Assembly: GCA_019843655.1 (NCBI GenBank)
Contig: JACDQD010000008.1
Location: forward strand, 15,906,442 to 15,970,441
Reading direction: 5' to 3'
Source of the DNA: Lethocerus indicus
Taxonomy: Eukaryota; Arthropoda; Insecta; Hemiptera; Belostomatidae
DNA: 64,000 bases
Part shown: positions 37,561 through 49,349 of the stretch, one piece after another
Position numbering within the stretch: the first letter of the stretch is position 1
Layout of the letters: every line of letters begins with the position of its first letter
Position numbers and translations under genes: made by a program
Notes under the pieces: generated by a model
The model's input: only the letters and a program-made list of their open reading frames with translations
Told to the model about the DNA's origin: nothing
Databases searched by the model: none

Positions 37561-37610
37561 CTACAAGTCCTCTGCCAAGTGCAAACCCAGGGGGGGGGCC
37601 TCTATTTATT
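37561..37610 (+). repeat. Dispersed conserved word, copy 2
   Basis: CTACAAGTCCTCTGCCAA is followed by GTGCAAACCC, a run of nine G, then GGCCTCTATTTATTGG. Same orientation as copy 1, 1.2 kb apart, in a GC-rich patch. Confidence 0.7.
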
Positions 37611-37618
37611 GGTGAAAC

Positions 37619-37672
37619 TCCCTCCGTCTCTCTCTTTCTCCCTCTCTCCCTCTCTCTCTCCCTCGGTCTCTC
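37619..37672. repeat. CT-rich microsatellite
   Basis: Imperfect CT and CCCT units, a GA-type tract on the other strand. Confidence 0.9.
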
Positions 37673-38640
37673 ATGGCTCTATAATATTCAAGACGGCGTC
37701 TCCTCCGTATCTCTATCTCCCCCCAGGCTTTATTCCATGCCTAGTATTTCGTCGCCCAGTTGTTGGTTCCCATTATGAGTTCCACTGGAATGCCCTCCGT
37801 CCATAGATAGAAATAACTATCGTAAATGAATTTTCCACCAATTGTAAGCGGGCCCGGAAATGGGCCCATGAGTTCATCATACTGCGGGCTAAATCGCAAA
37901 AGTGTAATTTGGCCACGACTGTTCGGCGGGGAGAATAACTTTCACATGTTTGGTGGTGTAGAAGCTGCAAACATCAATTTCAGAATAATTCTTGCCTGTT
38001 GTTTAATACGGCCCACTGAACATGTGATGCCATCGATTTCATTTTAGAGTAATTTGAAACATCAACAATGGTGGAGCCAAAATTTGATATGCGACTTTTT
38101 ACTGGTATCAGTTTCTCTAGCGGAAAACTCGCAGAGAAAGATTTTGATTTAATTTGGTCCAGTCCTGCAGTAATATTGTCAGCTTTTGTGACACAAATTG
38201 TCTCGTATGAATATTTTATTTTTATATCTTATTTGAGGAATTAGTACATTTTATTTATAGTCATGAAACAAACAATATATTCTAAAATAATTTATTTAAA
38301 AAAAATAAATATCCCGCATTTTAGTATTTATTATTGTTCTATATGTCAGCATTCCAAATGACTCACTCCACTATTAAACGGACTATTATTCTATTCATTT
38401 TTAAATTATTTTGTTAAATCTCACGTTTAATATTTAATTACAATGAAATATCGTTTGAGAAAATAGTTATAATTGGGGTAATTTGAAAATAATTTCTGAA
38501 TAGTTTTTACATAAATCTATATATAAGAGGGTATATAAAAAATTAATTTTCCGTTTCAAATTCCCAAATTCTGCGAATTTTAATTAAAATGATTCAGCGA
38601 AAATGATAAATTGAGACTTTTCAGTTAGAATTGTCGGGAT
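37673..38640. other. AT-rich non-coding DNA
   Basis: No gene is visible. Strongly AT-rich after 38200. Confidence 0.6.
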
Positions 38641-39020
38641 TCAGCCGAGGTTTGGCTTAACCGACTTGTTTCAGTGCCGCCCGGTAACATCTTAGGCAAC
38701 AATTGGACGCCTACAAACGCGTGGGATCCACCGCCCTCGTTCCCGTTTCCCAGTACTTCTTCCCATCCCTCCCGTTTAAACTTCACCGCAGTAACACCGC
38801 TCCCGTTTATGTCTACGACGGCTCCGCTCTATATCTCTTTCGGTCGGCGTATGAGAATTGGTGTGTGCACGGGCGGGTTGGTACCGAGGGCCCGGGTCCG
38901 CAATTACAAACGGCCCTGGAGGAAGCCCCTCGGCGGAGCTGAAATAACACTGGCCGGCCCCGGGTTCCCCTTTCATCGCCGCCCTTCCCCCGTCGAAGAT
39001 AACATCGGGCTTGATTATTA
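38641..39020. other. GC-rich island
   Basis: CpG-rich. Frames of 79 to 115 codons overlap on both strands without any recognised domain. Confidence 0.5.
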
Positions 39021-41700
39021 GCACCCTCCATCCGTGAATACAATCCTTAACCATGGAAATTAACATACCACAAGTTTCGATACTGACCTGTTAATTACCC
39101 GCAACTAAATGAGGTTTCTTCATTTAACGCTTTTCAAAAACATTGTTCAAATGGAATAAAAAATGTTCAACCTATGTAATTCTGATGAATATTTTTGAAT
39201 CATATACATCGTTACGATGAAAATGTTTTGTATTTTATTACATTTTTTCCGGAACAATTAAATCACTCAACTAAACTAGGCCAAAATAAATCACTAAAAT
39301 CGACATATGATATCGATTGCTAATATCTGTTTCTCACTATTAGCAGATATTCGTCAGTATATGCATGTTGTTATGACCATTATGATTTCTCCCGTCCTCT
39401 CTCCCTTGCCTGATGAAGATCTGTGCTGTCAATGGCGTGATCAAGGAATCGTGATCAAAGTGAAAATCCAACAATGTTTTCGTTTCTATAAATCATCCCT
39501 CTTCAAATACTGTAAACGCTGTAACTAATGATTTTCCCTTTAGGCGCGGCCCGCGAATCGGTCGAGGATTGTTCCTTGTGTAAACAGAACTTTCAGATGT
39601 GGGGACAGAAGAGAAAATCCGAATATATTGTGTACTCGGTTTGTCTTCGGGACACCAATTTTTCGACCAATCATCGGGAGGACGTATCTGCACAATAATG
39701 TGAGGATACAGTTGGGCCGACAAACAAATATCTCTTGTCCCTTTACCCTCCCGCGCCCGCAGTTTTTTTTACTGCGAACCCGCCCATAATTGAACGCTCC
39801 GAAGTCGGGGAGGAAAAAAAAACCGGTGGCGAGGGGGCGGACCGGCGTTTCGTATCGTGTTTCCCGGCCTCCCTCTTAATTAATGAACAATTCAAATTGG
39901 TTCCCCGGCCCAATCCTGTTTGCTCGCAAAATTGAAAGCAATATTTCGCATTATTTCAAATCGACCGGTACTTGTATTTTTTGTGCGGTATATTTTTTAA
40001 TAGTTTACTGCTTGTAACTGGATGAAATCCTGGTGATGAGCTTACGCATAGGGTTCTCTTAATTGTCAAATAATAATTTGACGAGTAATAACTATATAAA
40101 CATTTTTGATACTATTGTAAACACCCCGTCATACAAATACTTTAAACTCCCTATTAATATTACAATAGAAATAGTTTAACACTAAAAGTTATTAATAAAA
40201 TCTTCTTTGGCTGTACATATTTATTCGATATCTTGAAAAGTGTCCCGAGTAATTTTTGTTTCTCTGATCTATTTGGACGATAAGAACAGTTCTGCAATTG
40301 AAAACACTTCTCCCCGTTCAGGTAAAGGTTTCCATCGTGGCAATAAAGTGCCAGCCTTTTATTGAACCTCGCGCACAGGATTAGGTTCAACCATGTGCAA
40401 ATTTGCTTTAAAACATCTCCCGTTCCTCCGGCTCTGGGGGATGCTTTTCGCATTTCCAAAAGCAATTATATCCCCCCCGGGTCCGAGGCCCGGGGTTACC
40501 GCGTTTAATTTATATGTCTAATTGTGTGGCGATTCTGCCCCCGCCTCCCTAAATGACTCAAAGTGAACACCCCCGGTACACTAATTACGCAAACCGTTGA
40601 GCAATTCTTCCCCGAAAGGGCTTAAAGGAATTATTAAATACGGAGTGAAATTGAATAGAATTATCCGTACGCCGAATGGGCGGGGAAAATTTGTCCGATT
40701 ATGAACTTCACAATATTGGCAGAAATGTCTATACATGCATGAATAAATGCATAGGCAAACTATGACAAGAATTTGATAAAAAAATTAGGAATTAAACAAT
40801 CTCTTAAAATCTCTGAAATACAAGATTCCTGTTACACAAAATTATGATATTAATTGCCACAAAAATGCCAAAATTACAATTGAATGTTATGCGCGTTTGA
40901 ATTCTTTTATTTCTTTTATACTGAAATTATAAAACCCCTTAATAAACCTAACGAAAATGAAAACATATTTCCTATTGGAGTACTGTTTTTTTTAGCTCAG
41001 CGATTGTTACTTAAAGAATAAGTTAACCCATAAACCTCCAAGTAACAAGGCATGGCCTAAATCAATTCCCCGCGTCCCTCCACCCAGTCTCGGCCTCTCA
41101 ACGAACACGCGAAAAGCCAACTAACTTTCCGGCAATTTTTCAACACAATACATCAATCTCGAACAGCCACTCACACTGGGGCACGATCCCGGCCGATAGT
41201 GTGTACGTATAGGGACTCACAGGCGGGGGGCCGACCCCTCATAATACGCCGCGTTCGGCCTGTGGTTAAGCTCGGGAGCTATTAAAGATGTTTATGCCGG
41301 CAGTTAACTTCAGTCAACAACCGGGGCTCTAAATGTTAAAGAGTCGCCCCACTTGGCTCATTTTAATCCGGTCGATTGTGCAGATTGGCTCCGCTCTCAT
41401 TCGCTTTCATTGGAGGGGTGTATTTTACGAGCGTTTCAGAGAGAATATTATATCTAAATTCCAATGGAACGGTCAGGGTTTCTATTACTAGTAAAATTAT
41501 TATTTAAAAAATTTTTGAATTAACACCTCACGGTTAAACTGTGGAGATAAATGGTCCGTTTATACATAAATACAACTGGTTTGTTCGCATCTCTATTTTC
41601 ACTCGTTATTGTTTTTGAACTATCCATCGATAAAAAGATAAGTGTATAAAAAAGATCTTAATTGAGAATCATACATGTAAAATTAATATGAGACGTAAAA
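39021..41700. other. Alternating AT-rich and moderately GC-rich non-coding DNA
   Basis: GC-richer patches at 39720-39920, 40430-40700 and 41080-41400. No gene, tRNA or repeat is visible. Confidence 0.55.
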
Positions 41701-42620
41701 CGTTGCTGTGTGGGAAGGGACGACAAATCGATATTTGAAGCTGTACCCGCGGCGGCGGGTAGTCGGGGCAGATTTGTAAATTCACCTCTGTCCGTTGACG
41801 GCGGGGGGCGTCGGATAAACAAAATTAATCCGCTTCCCGCCGCCAAGTGGTGTACAGACGAGTGTAAACAAGGCGGGCCGCGAGACACGGCCGTACGGGC
41901 TTTGTACGGCCAATGGGCCCGGGGCCATTGCCAATCGCGAGCGAGCTCTCCGTTTTGTAGCTAAACCGGAACTTGGGTCGATCGGCTCGATTGATACCTA
42001 TGTTCAATGACTATGAGAGTAGGCCGTCTACAAGGAAATTGATAACATGTTTCAACTCATTATGGAACATCGTACTTATGTATCGTGAATAAAATTCCAT
42101 ATTAGTTCACTGCCGGAAAAAAAATTATTTATCTTTCGTAAGATTTACTTATTTTTTGTTCTTGTATCGTTGCTCGGGGATATATTTTTGTTTGTTTTTC
42201 GACGGTATAAAACCAGCGCCCTTGTGAAGGAACAAATTGGAGCGACGGTCGCGTCGAACGCTGAATAATGTCGGGTGGCTCTGTGACTCGGTTTTTGCAT
42301 TGGATAGGATATGGAGATGGGCTCCGAATTTGGAAACAGTGGCGGGCTGGGGCGCATAGGGGCTCATTACTGGCCGGCGGGGGCCCCCTCCAAATAATGG
42401 ACCGCACTGTTCCCTCCCACCCCCGACCATCAAATAAAGACACTTAGGGCGCCCCCGGCGCACAACACCTAGCCCTCATAACACGATTGTCCCCCGATTA
42501 TTCCTACCGAATTACCCTGCTGATAATCACGGATCGATAAAGATTCGGACAGCATTACCGCGCCGGTCGGATCGTTAAAATTGTTTCGTACCCGATAATT
42601 TACCGGTCCAATTTCAAGCT
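41701..42620. other. GC-rich, CpG-dense island
   Basis: CpG-rich at 41740-41980 and 42230-42620. Several 60 to 104 codon frames overlap on the minus strand in three phases. They share no domain and are treated as spurious. Confidence 0.5.
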
Positions 42621-43082
42621 ACGATGTCGCTTAAATAAATTAAGAACAGAATTGATATAATTATCGAATTGATGTATCTATTCGTTGTACAAATTATTTA
42701 AGTGTTTAAAATTGTTGATTAGCAGCAAGTATAAGCTTTTATATTTTTTAATTAATCTACATGCCGATGTTGCACCTTTCCGGGAAGGTGTATTCCAAGT
42801 ATACAAACGATCATTGTATATCCTGTTTACCACTATTGCTTACAGCCTATTAGAAAAGAATTGAAATATTTGTGGTACATACATGGTGGTTTCCAGTTGG
42901 TGGGAGGGTGGTCGTCCAGTGTCCTTTGTCAACGAGGACGAGGGTCTGTCGACTCGGCAAAGTTCCCGCCAGTTTGATGAACACTCAAAGAATGGATGTC
43001 GCCTCTTCCTTCTGAAACAGACCGAAATTACTTTGTTAAATAGTTTAAAATACATTTATTGTAGTCTGCGAGGGGTTGGAAA
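42621..43082. other. AT-rich non-coding DNA before element copy B
   Basis: No gene is visible. Confidence 0.6.
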
Positions 43083-43130
43083 ACCGTAGATTCCGCGTGT
43101 TTCTGTCTCCTCTCGCTGGTTCGGTCTTTT

Positions 43131-43167
43131 GCCAGACCGGTTTCGGCTGCTCGCCATCTTCAGTAGC
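43131..43167 (-). ncRNA. Hammerhead ribozyme motif, copy B left
   Basis: Read on the minus strand: stem I GCTA, core CTGAAGA, one extra T, stem II GGC-GAGCA-GCC, core GAAA, CCGGTC, stem I TGGC. All core bases match. Stem I keeps four pairs with one U-G wobble, and the stem II loop differs from copy A (GAGCA instead of GAGAA). Differences in the loop and a wobble in the stem leave the fold intact. Confidence 0.7.
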
Positions 43168-43283
43168 AGTGTTAGTCACTTATGGCACTTTGGATTTTTT
43201 TTGGGCATCCTCACTGCACTGTCACTTGTACTGTGCTTGTCTGTTTGTCGTGTGTATATATACGTGTCTTGTTGCCAACACCC

Positions 43284-43320
43284 GCTCCTGGAGATGGTGA
43301 GCAGCTGAAACCGGTCTAGC
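43284..43320 (+). ncRNA. Hammerhead ribozyme motif, copy B right (core mutated)
   Basis: The first core segment reads CTGGAGA, so the invariant A after CUG is G. Stem II (GGT-GAGCA-GCT) pairs only with wobbles, and stem I (GCTC against TAGC) has lost its inner pair. GAAA and CCGGTC are intact. Probably inactive. Confidence 0.55.
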
Positions 43321-44035
43321 AAAGAATCAGGTTGCAATATGAAATATTATTATCGACGTTTTTAATTGTTGATAAACCTTTATAATTAATACAATTTTTT
43401 AATTTGTGCCCCCATGGTTATTCGAAAGCAGTCCGTAAATGAGAAAATAAAATATTTTGCTTCAGTTTAATGCTGAGATATTGGCCTCTCTGGCGAGACA
43501 CTCAAGAATCAAAAAGTTGCGGTGCAAATAATGCTTCAGTGTAATTAGGAGCCGCGGCGCTAATGCCTAACCCTTATTGCTATGCACTGTTGCGGGTTAG
43601 TATCAAGTGCGCCGTAACTCGAATATATTCTATGTTTGAAACGGGTGTTTTTAAAACATTTAATTGTCAAATTGTTTATTGCCTACTCATCATCAATGTC
43701 ATTCCACCTTGAAGCATCTAGCAATAGATTGCCTAAATAAATAAATAAATAATTTATTTTTAAGGTTGTTTTCGCCTCCTAGACACATTGTAAACAACAC
43801 AGTTGGACATTTACGCACCTTGAAATGGCTTTGGTTCGAAATTGGATTCAAGTGATTGCATTTATTAAGCCGGTAGGCCGACTCAGTTTCCAGTTTTACT
43901 GGGCCTTACTAAAATTAGGCCTCGCCGAACTCCTCCAACTTTTGGGCAAACTGCGTTTTTACGCTCCACGGGCTTGAGCAAATTAATAAGCTCTGAGAGT
44001 TTTTACAACGACTATCAACGACGGGCGAAAATTGA

Positions 44036-46120
44036 TTGTCGCGAGTTATTGCCAACGATATTGCGAGCAGTCCGATGGAGCTGTAGACCGGTCTCGCCAC
44101 TTACCGCGTTTAATTGTGTTGGTAATTATGAGAATTATTACGGAATATGTTTTATTAACAATACTCTATAATGGAAGTTTCATGGAGACTTCCTTGAACG
44201 AATGAATGCGGTTGATGATAATGGCAGCGCCCCTTATAATTATAAATGGGCAATGAGAAATCGATCTTATATATCGACGGAATTTATTTTTAATCTAATG
44301 TTATTGTTTGATATATTTAATTTTAATGATTACAAATATTTTTCAACAATCCAAAATGACCATTTACATATAAATTCAGTCATTAATTCAGTCATGAGTT
44401 GGACAACAACCATAGGAAAGAGAGGAAACTTACAGGAGGGGGGAAAACAATTTTCACTTTTCCTAGATTTCAAGGGAGAATTTTTCATATAAGAATAAGA
44501 ATATTTTTCATAGCACTATCGCGATTAATTGTGCTTCTTCTAGTATGTAATGTGGCGGTACATTGTCTAGATTTAAATGTAGTTTTAATTCCCGTTTGAG
44601 CAGTACCCCGTTGTTCTTATCCTTACGTATATGTACAGTATTAGGAAGGATATAGTGGTAAACCTAATTCAGTTGAAATTATCTTAGAATTTTCAATTCA
44701 AGAAATGAAACCGTCCCCCAACGCGGGTGTCGATTGCTTTATGCGAACAACGAGCTTAACAACAGGCAGGACAATGTGTAAGGTTGCCCCTGTGTGCAAA
44801 TCCAGGGCGCACTTTGACGCCTGTGAACGGCGACAGATGACGCGATGCAATTCATCACTCGACACTAAACCTATAATTCCTTGCGATTCAAATTGATTAG
44901 ACAATTGGAGCGTCATTCACTGAACATAGCTCACCCGGATGAACAATCCACTTTGTTATTGAACAAACGCTCGGGTATTAGAAACTGGAAGCAGGATATT
45001 CCTGTAATATCTTCATTGTCCGACACTTATTCCACGTGTTTCATTGCAATAAATCGATATGCGCTAGTAGTCCATTAAATTAATATATTCGGTCATATAT
45101 GTTTTGGGTTTTTTCTCGTATATGTATTTATATAAAATACATGCATTTCTAGCTACCAAGGTTTTTAATTTTAATAACAGAGGTTCTTAACGTCTGAATC
45201 ATTACCGCTTAGTATTTTTATAGGGTAATAGATTCAAAATGACTTATTGAAACCGTAATCTTCTAAGTGGAGCTATAATTTATATGATCTAATTCACATG
45301 TATTAATTTGCAAGAATATTTTTTTTAATTAACATTTTTCCATTTTTCATTACGCTATTTGTTTGAATATCATTTTTTCATTATTGACTTCCTTGTTCAC
45401 AAGAATTTTTCGTATATTGACCGGGATAAGCTGATTATTATTTCCGGAGCGTTTGTTTCAGTTGAAAACTTGATTTACTTGGATAAAATACCCGATATTG
45501 AATTACTGAATAAATGCTCGGTTAAAGGGCCCGATTGAATTCGAGGAAAAATAGGGGTAAAACACAATAATTTGATGGTGAAAAAACGGACATTGGTGTA
45601 GGTGAAGTGAAAATCAAACGACTAAATTTGGAGTTATTTCGGCTAAAATAAACTTGAGAATACGGCTGACATATGCCGATATGCCAAGGGCAGCAGGGCT
45701 TTCCCAGTCACGCCATTGTTGCATACCGGTTTCCTGCCCGACTTCCTCCAATATGGTGAGCATTTAATTATAACTCCGTGACAATTGGATTCGGTCGGCT
45801 GTGTTTTCCGCAAATTTATAAAAAAAGTCAGGATTAAAATTGTATACCCCGGGGGAATACAGGCACCAGTCCCAATCACGTCGTCCATTGATTTATACTA
45901 TTTACAGCAGCGGTTCGCGAGAATTTCTCAGAATCGAGATATGAAATGTATTTAGTTTATATTTTACAGAACGCGAGAAATTCAGAATATACGGGGAAAA
46001 TTTTTGTTTTTCTACAGTAAAAAGGACGTTTATAGTGGTAAGCACTGTGGGAGGATGGTAATGTCTAAATAACATTAATCTGCATAAAATAAGTTTGCCG
46101 GTTTGTCCAATAGTGGGGGT
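44036..46120. other. AT-rich non-coding DNA
   Basis: No gene is visible. The 96-codon plus-strand frame at 44202-44492 is AT-driven (rich in N, F, I) and unrecognised. Confidence 0.6.
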
Positions 46121-46440
46121 TTGTAAGGGGGACAAATTTATACTGTGTTTGCGGCGTCTGGGGGCTGAGGGGACTAATTGCGCTCGGCTGAGAGCTATCA
46201 ACGCACGGCGGGGGACCTGACTGATATTGCTTACCGGGGGGGAGCCTTTCCTCTAATAGGTTCATTTTACCGGGCGAAATACGGCCCGACTACCGACGGA
46301 TAATCTCCACGCGGCGATCGTCGCTTTTATCAGGCTCCCTAACCTTCTCCTGTACGACGAACCCACATTTCTACGAGCAAATAGTGAGAGGAGACGCGTA
46401 ATACACCGCGATTGATGTCCGAAACCTTCACGCACCCCCA
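46121..46440. other. Short GC-rich island
   Basis: CpG-rich, with a GGGGGG run near 46237. No gene is visible. Confidence 0.45.
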
Positions 46441-49195
46441 TAGTTCTCCGCTGAAAATATTTTACACCAGGATAGTCATTGGAGGATTATTTTTAAAATA
46501 AATTTGTACGGAATAAAATTCAGGATATAAGCTTGGAATCAAAAGAATACTGTTCCCCCTTCTATTCGAGATAGAGGGTGGTGAGTTTCGGGGGAAATAT
46601 CTGAAGATCTCTTCAACAACCTTTTCTACGGCCAACTCAAGACCCATCATATAAATTATAAAGTGTTGACCTAGTTTCTTAGAGGAGTCTTTGTACTGTC
46701 TTACCGCGGATTTCTCAGTAGTATCTTCCGGTCTGTTCAGGTAAATATCTGTGTTGAAGCATTATTTACCTAATTGGAAATTTTAGGAATCGACATTGTG
46801 TGAAATTGTGTGTTGTGAAAGTGTTACCTAGCGAATTATAATCGCGATCGAATTACCAATAACTGAAAATAATGCCATCACCATTTCTTTTATAAATGGT
46901 TGCGATTTAATAAGTTTCTCGGGGCGTTCTATTTTTAATTGAAATAGTTCAGTTAAATTGCAGCTAGAGTATGTGTTAGTGGTTAAATAAGTAGGTTATA
47001 GAAATATGCGACAGGAAATCATGACTTAGCTGAAAGAGGCTTTGTTCCCGAAATTTTAAACTCCGCCTCTGAAGGAAGAAAGGGAGAAAAAACAACAGTT
47101 CATTTTACTTCAATTCAATAATTAATTAGTCAGTATAAACAGAGGGCAGAAGTTTATTTTGCGCCTCTTTTATATCGATTGTCATGGCTAATTAACCAGA
47201 TGGCCTGGCCCCTCTGCCGGCGGGGACTTTAAGACCCGACGAAGCCGTTCTTTAAATGAGGACTGGGTGGGGGGCGAAGAAAATAAAGAAGGAGAAAGGA
47301 ATTCTGATATGAAATGAGACAAAAACAGATATAAAAAGAATGAGGAACTGATATTCCGGGCCGGGCTGGCGTTCCTAAGGCTAAGTAAATATTCCTTTCC
47401 GCGAAATCCTTTCGCGTGTGGGCAATGAGTTATCAGTGTACATTGTGCATATCTCTGCACATGCACTCATAATTATGCGGGCGAGGCGCCGTCATGTATG
47501 CGGAATGTCTCGAGGGTGGCTCTCAGTAAACATTATTTAAATATATTTCAGTTTAGTTTAAGGTAGAAAAATTTATTAATTAAAAGCCTAAACTAATGGG
47601 CCTAGTATTTTAATAATATTAGTTTATCTCGTTTCATTTTAATTAACTCAATAATTTTCCACACAATTTCTGGAGCTCTTCAATATTACAATGTTATCGC
47701 ATCGATTTATATCTCCAAGTGGATAAATTAAGGAGAAAATAGAATATACATAAGTTGGTAAATGTTCTACGAAGGGACAGGAAATAATTTCTCTCGAAAT
47801 TTTGGGTCGTTAGGCGCATTCGGAATAATTCGGGAGGCCCGGACAATAATTTCACCAACGTGACCGCATTATAAATGCATTGTTGGTGGAAGATCGTCAT
47901 TTGGTAATACCTTAGGTTGTCGGCGGCGGCGGCGGCGGCACTTAGCTGCTCTCGGCTTAAAACCCAACACGCCTTAACACAGGCCCCCATTGCAACTGAA
48001 TCCCTAATGAGTTGATACTGCTCCCCTAACTTAGTACCCGCACCGTTAAACGTTCCATTGAACTTTAGTTAGACAAGAAGTATAATTTTATATATTATAT
48101 ATATATAAACAACTGCGCTCTGACTATAATACCTAAGACTATACACATATATTCTGATGCTATCTACTCACTAATGACTGTGTAAGAAAACGGTACCTGC
48201 AGTAGCCCGGATGGAATTTTTTCCTGATGTGAGTATGTTTGTTGCATTTCTTAAGTAGTAGATTCAAATTGTTCCCGCATAGATACATTCTCCAAAATCC
48301 ACTGAAAAACACGAAAATGTCATACAAACCAATTCGAAACCATTGTTTCATCCGATTCCCCTAATCCATGTTATGCCTTAACCAACGTTAAGGGAATATT
48401 AATTTGAGTGGGTCCCTGGGGGACGTTCATTAATATGTTCTTAAATCCTAAAAATCCTAAAACGTAGTCTTCTTCACGATGCAAGTTTTTATTAATAAGC
48501 GCTTCTTGGTAACAGTAATTGTTATCGGCCAAGAAAGTCGTAGCAGATTCGATGAATTATTTATGTTCTTTCATGTTCTCAGAATGTTTTAAATACCGCT
48601 TTTGGCCACTTACTTCGGATGAATGAAACACGAAATACGATCGACGTTCTCCTGTTATTACAAAATTGGTTATTTGAAAATGAACTCTTGAAATGAGCAT
48701 CTTACAGCTTACATGGAACGGAAATCAAATAATCCTTGGGTAAGGCCGCAATGTGGAAGCAAAAAACTATTCGGGAAAGTCATAACCATATTTCAAAAGT
48801 GATTTGAAAGGCTGATATCAATTGTTATGCAAATGCCACCTATGCAACTGGTTTCCTATATGAATATTTAGACTGAACTTGGACCTGATTTTTTTTTCAA
48901 CGTCGCATTTTGTTCGAGGCGACACGGCGCCGCAAATTGGTCGGCAATGTGAGTTCCTTCGCGAAAAATAGCGCACGCCATTCTCCGGTTCTACGCCGAC
49001 ATTCGCAGGTCGTTAAAATGTCACAGGTGTTATTAAGAACAAAAGTCGTAACATTTCGCGAGTTTGGGAAAACGGTTCAAATTTTAATCTCGGTTCATAT
49101 TCATCTCACGCCTATATGCATTCCAAACGAAGTTAGATTTTCGAAAACGTGCCAACTAAATAATACGTAAAAGGTTGACAATTTTCCAGCGCTTA
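46441..49195. other. Mostly AT-rich non-coding DNA
   Basis: No gene is visible. GC-richer at 47200-47260 and 47800-47990, the latter with the GGC repeat. Confidence 0.6.
47919..47940. repeat. GGC microsatellite
   Basis: About seven GGC units. The minus-strand frame across it shows only a polyalanine run. Confidence 0.9.
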
Positions 49196-49204
49196 GTATT
49201 TTTC

Positions 49205-49349
49205 TTATTGACTCAATACCTTTGCATATGTGAAAGGAATTCTCTCAGTACTACCTGAAGTTATGCAACTGAATTTCCGAGAAGTCATTCGACTTCAGGT
49301 AATACTGAAGGATTTCCTGTCACATGTTCCTGTCCTATTGAGTAAATAA
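49205..49349. repeat. Long imperfect hairpin, arms of about 57 nt and a 30-nt loop
   Basis: The left arm (49205-49261) begins TTATTGACTCAATA and ends CTACCTGAAGT. The right arm (49292-49349) begins ACTTCAGGTAATACTG and ends TATTGAGTAAATAA. With a one-base offset about 45 of 57 positions pair. Size, bulged pairing and loop resemble a microRNA precursor or a small palindromic transposon. The arms match no microRNA that I recognise. Clear target-site duplications are not visible. Confidence 0.8.

Larger units (their letters stand above)
43083..44035 (+). mobile_element. Hammerhead-bearing Penelope-like element, copy B
   Basis: The left end (43083-43268) is the terminal block on the minus strand, starting CGTAGATTCCGCGTGTTTCT and carrying one ribozyme. 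It is joined head-to-head at about 43275 to a second, plus-strand ribozyme (43284-43320). The body (43321-44035) begins directly after that ribozyme's predicted cleavage site and stem I strand. It is the reverse complement of the body of copy A (21166-21899). The right terminus is missing: similarity stops at 44035 and no ribozyme follows. No long open reading frame survives. The body-to-cleavage-site junction is what one expects if the element's RNA starts at a hammerhead cut, as proposed for Penelope-like elements. Confidence 0.65.
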
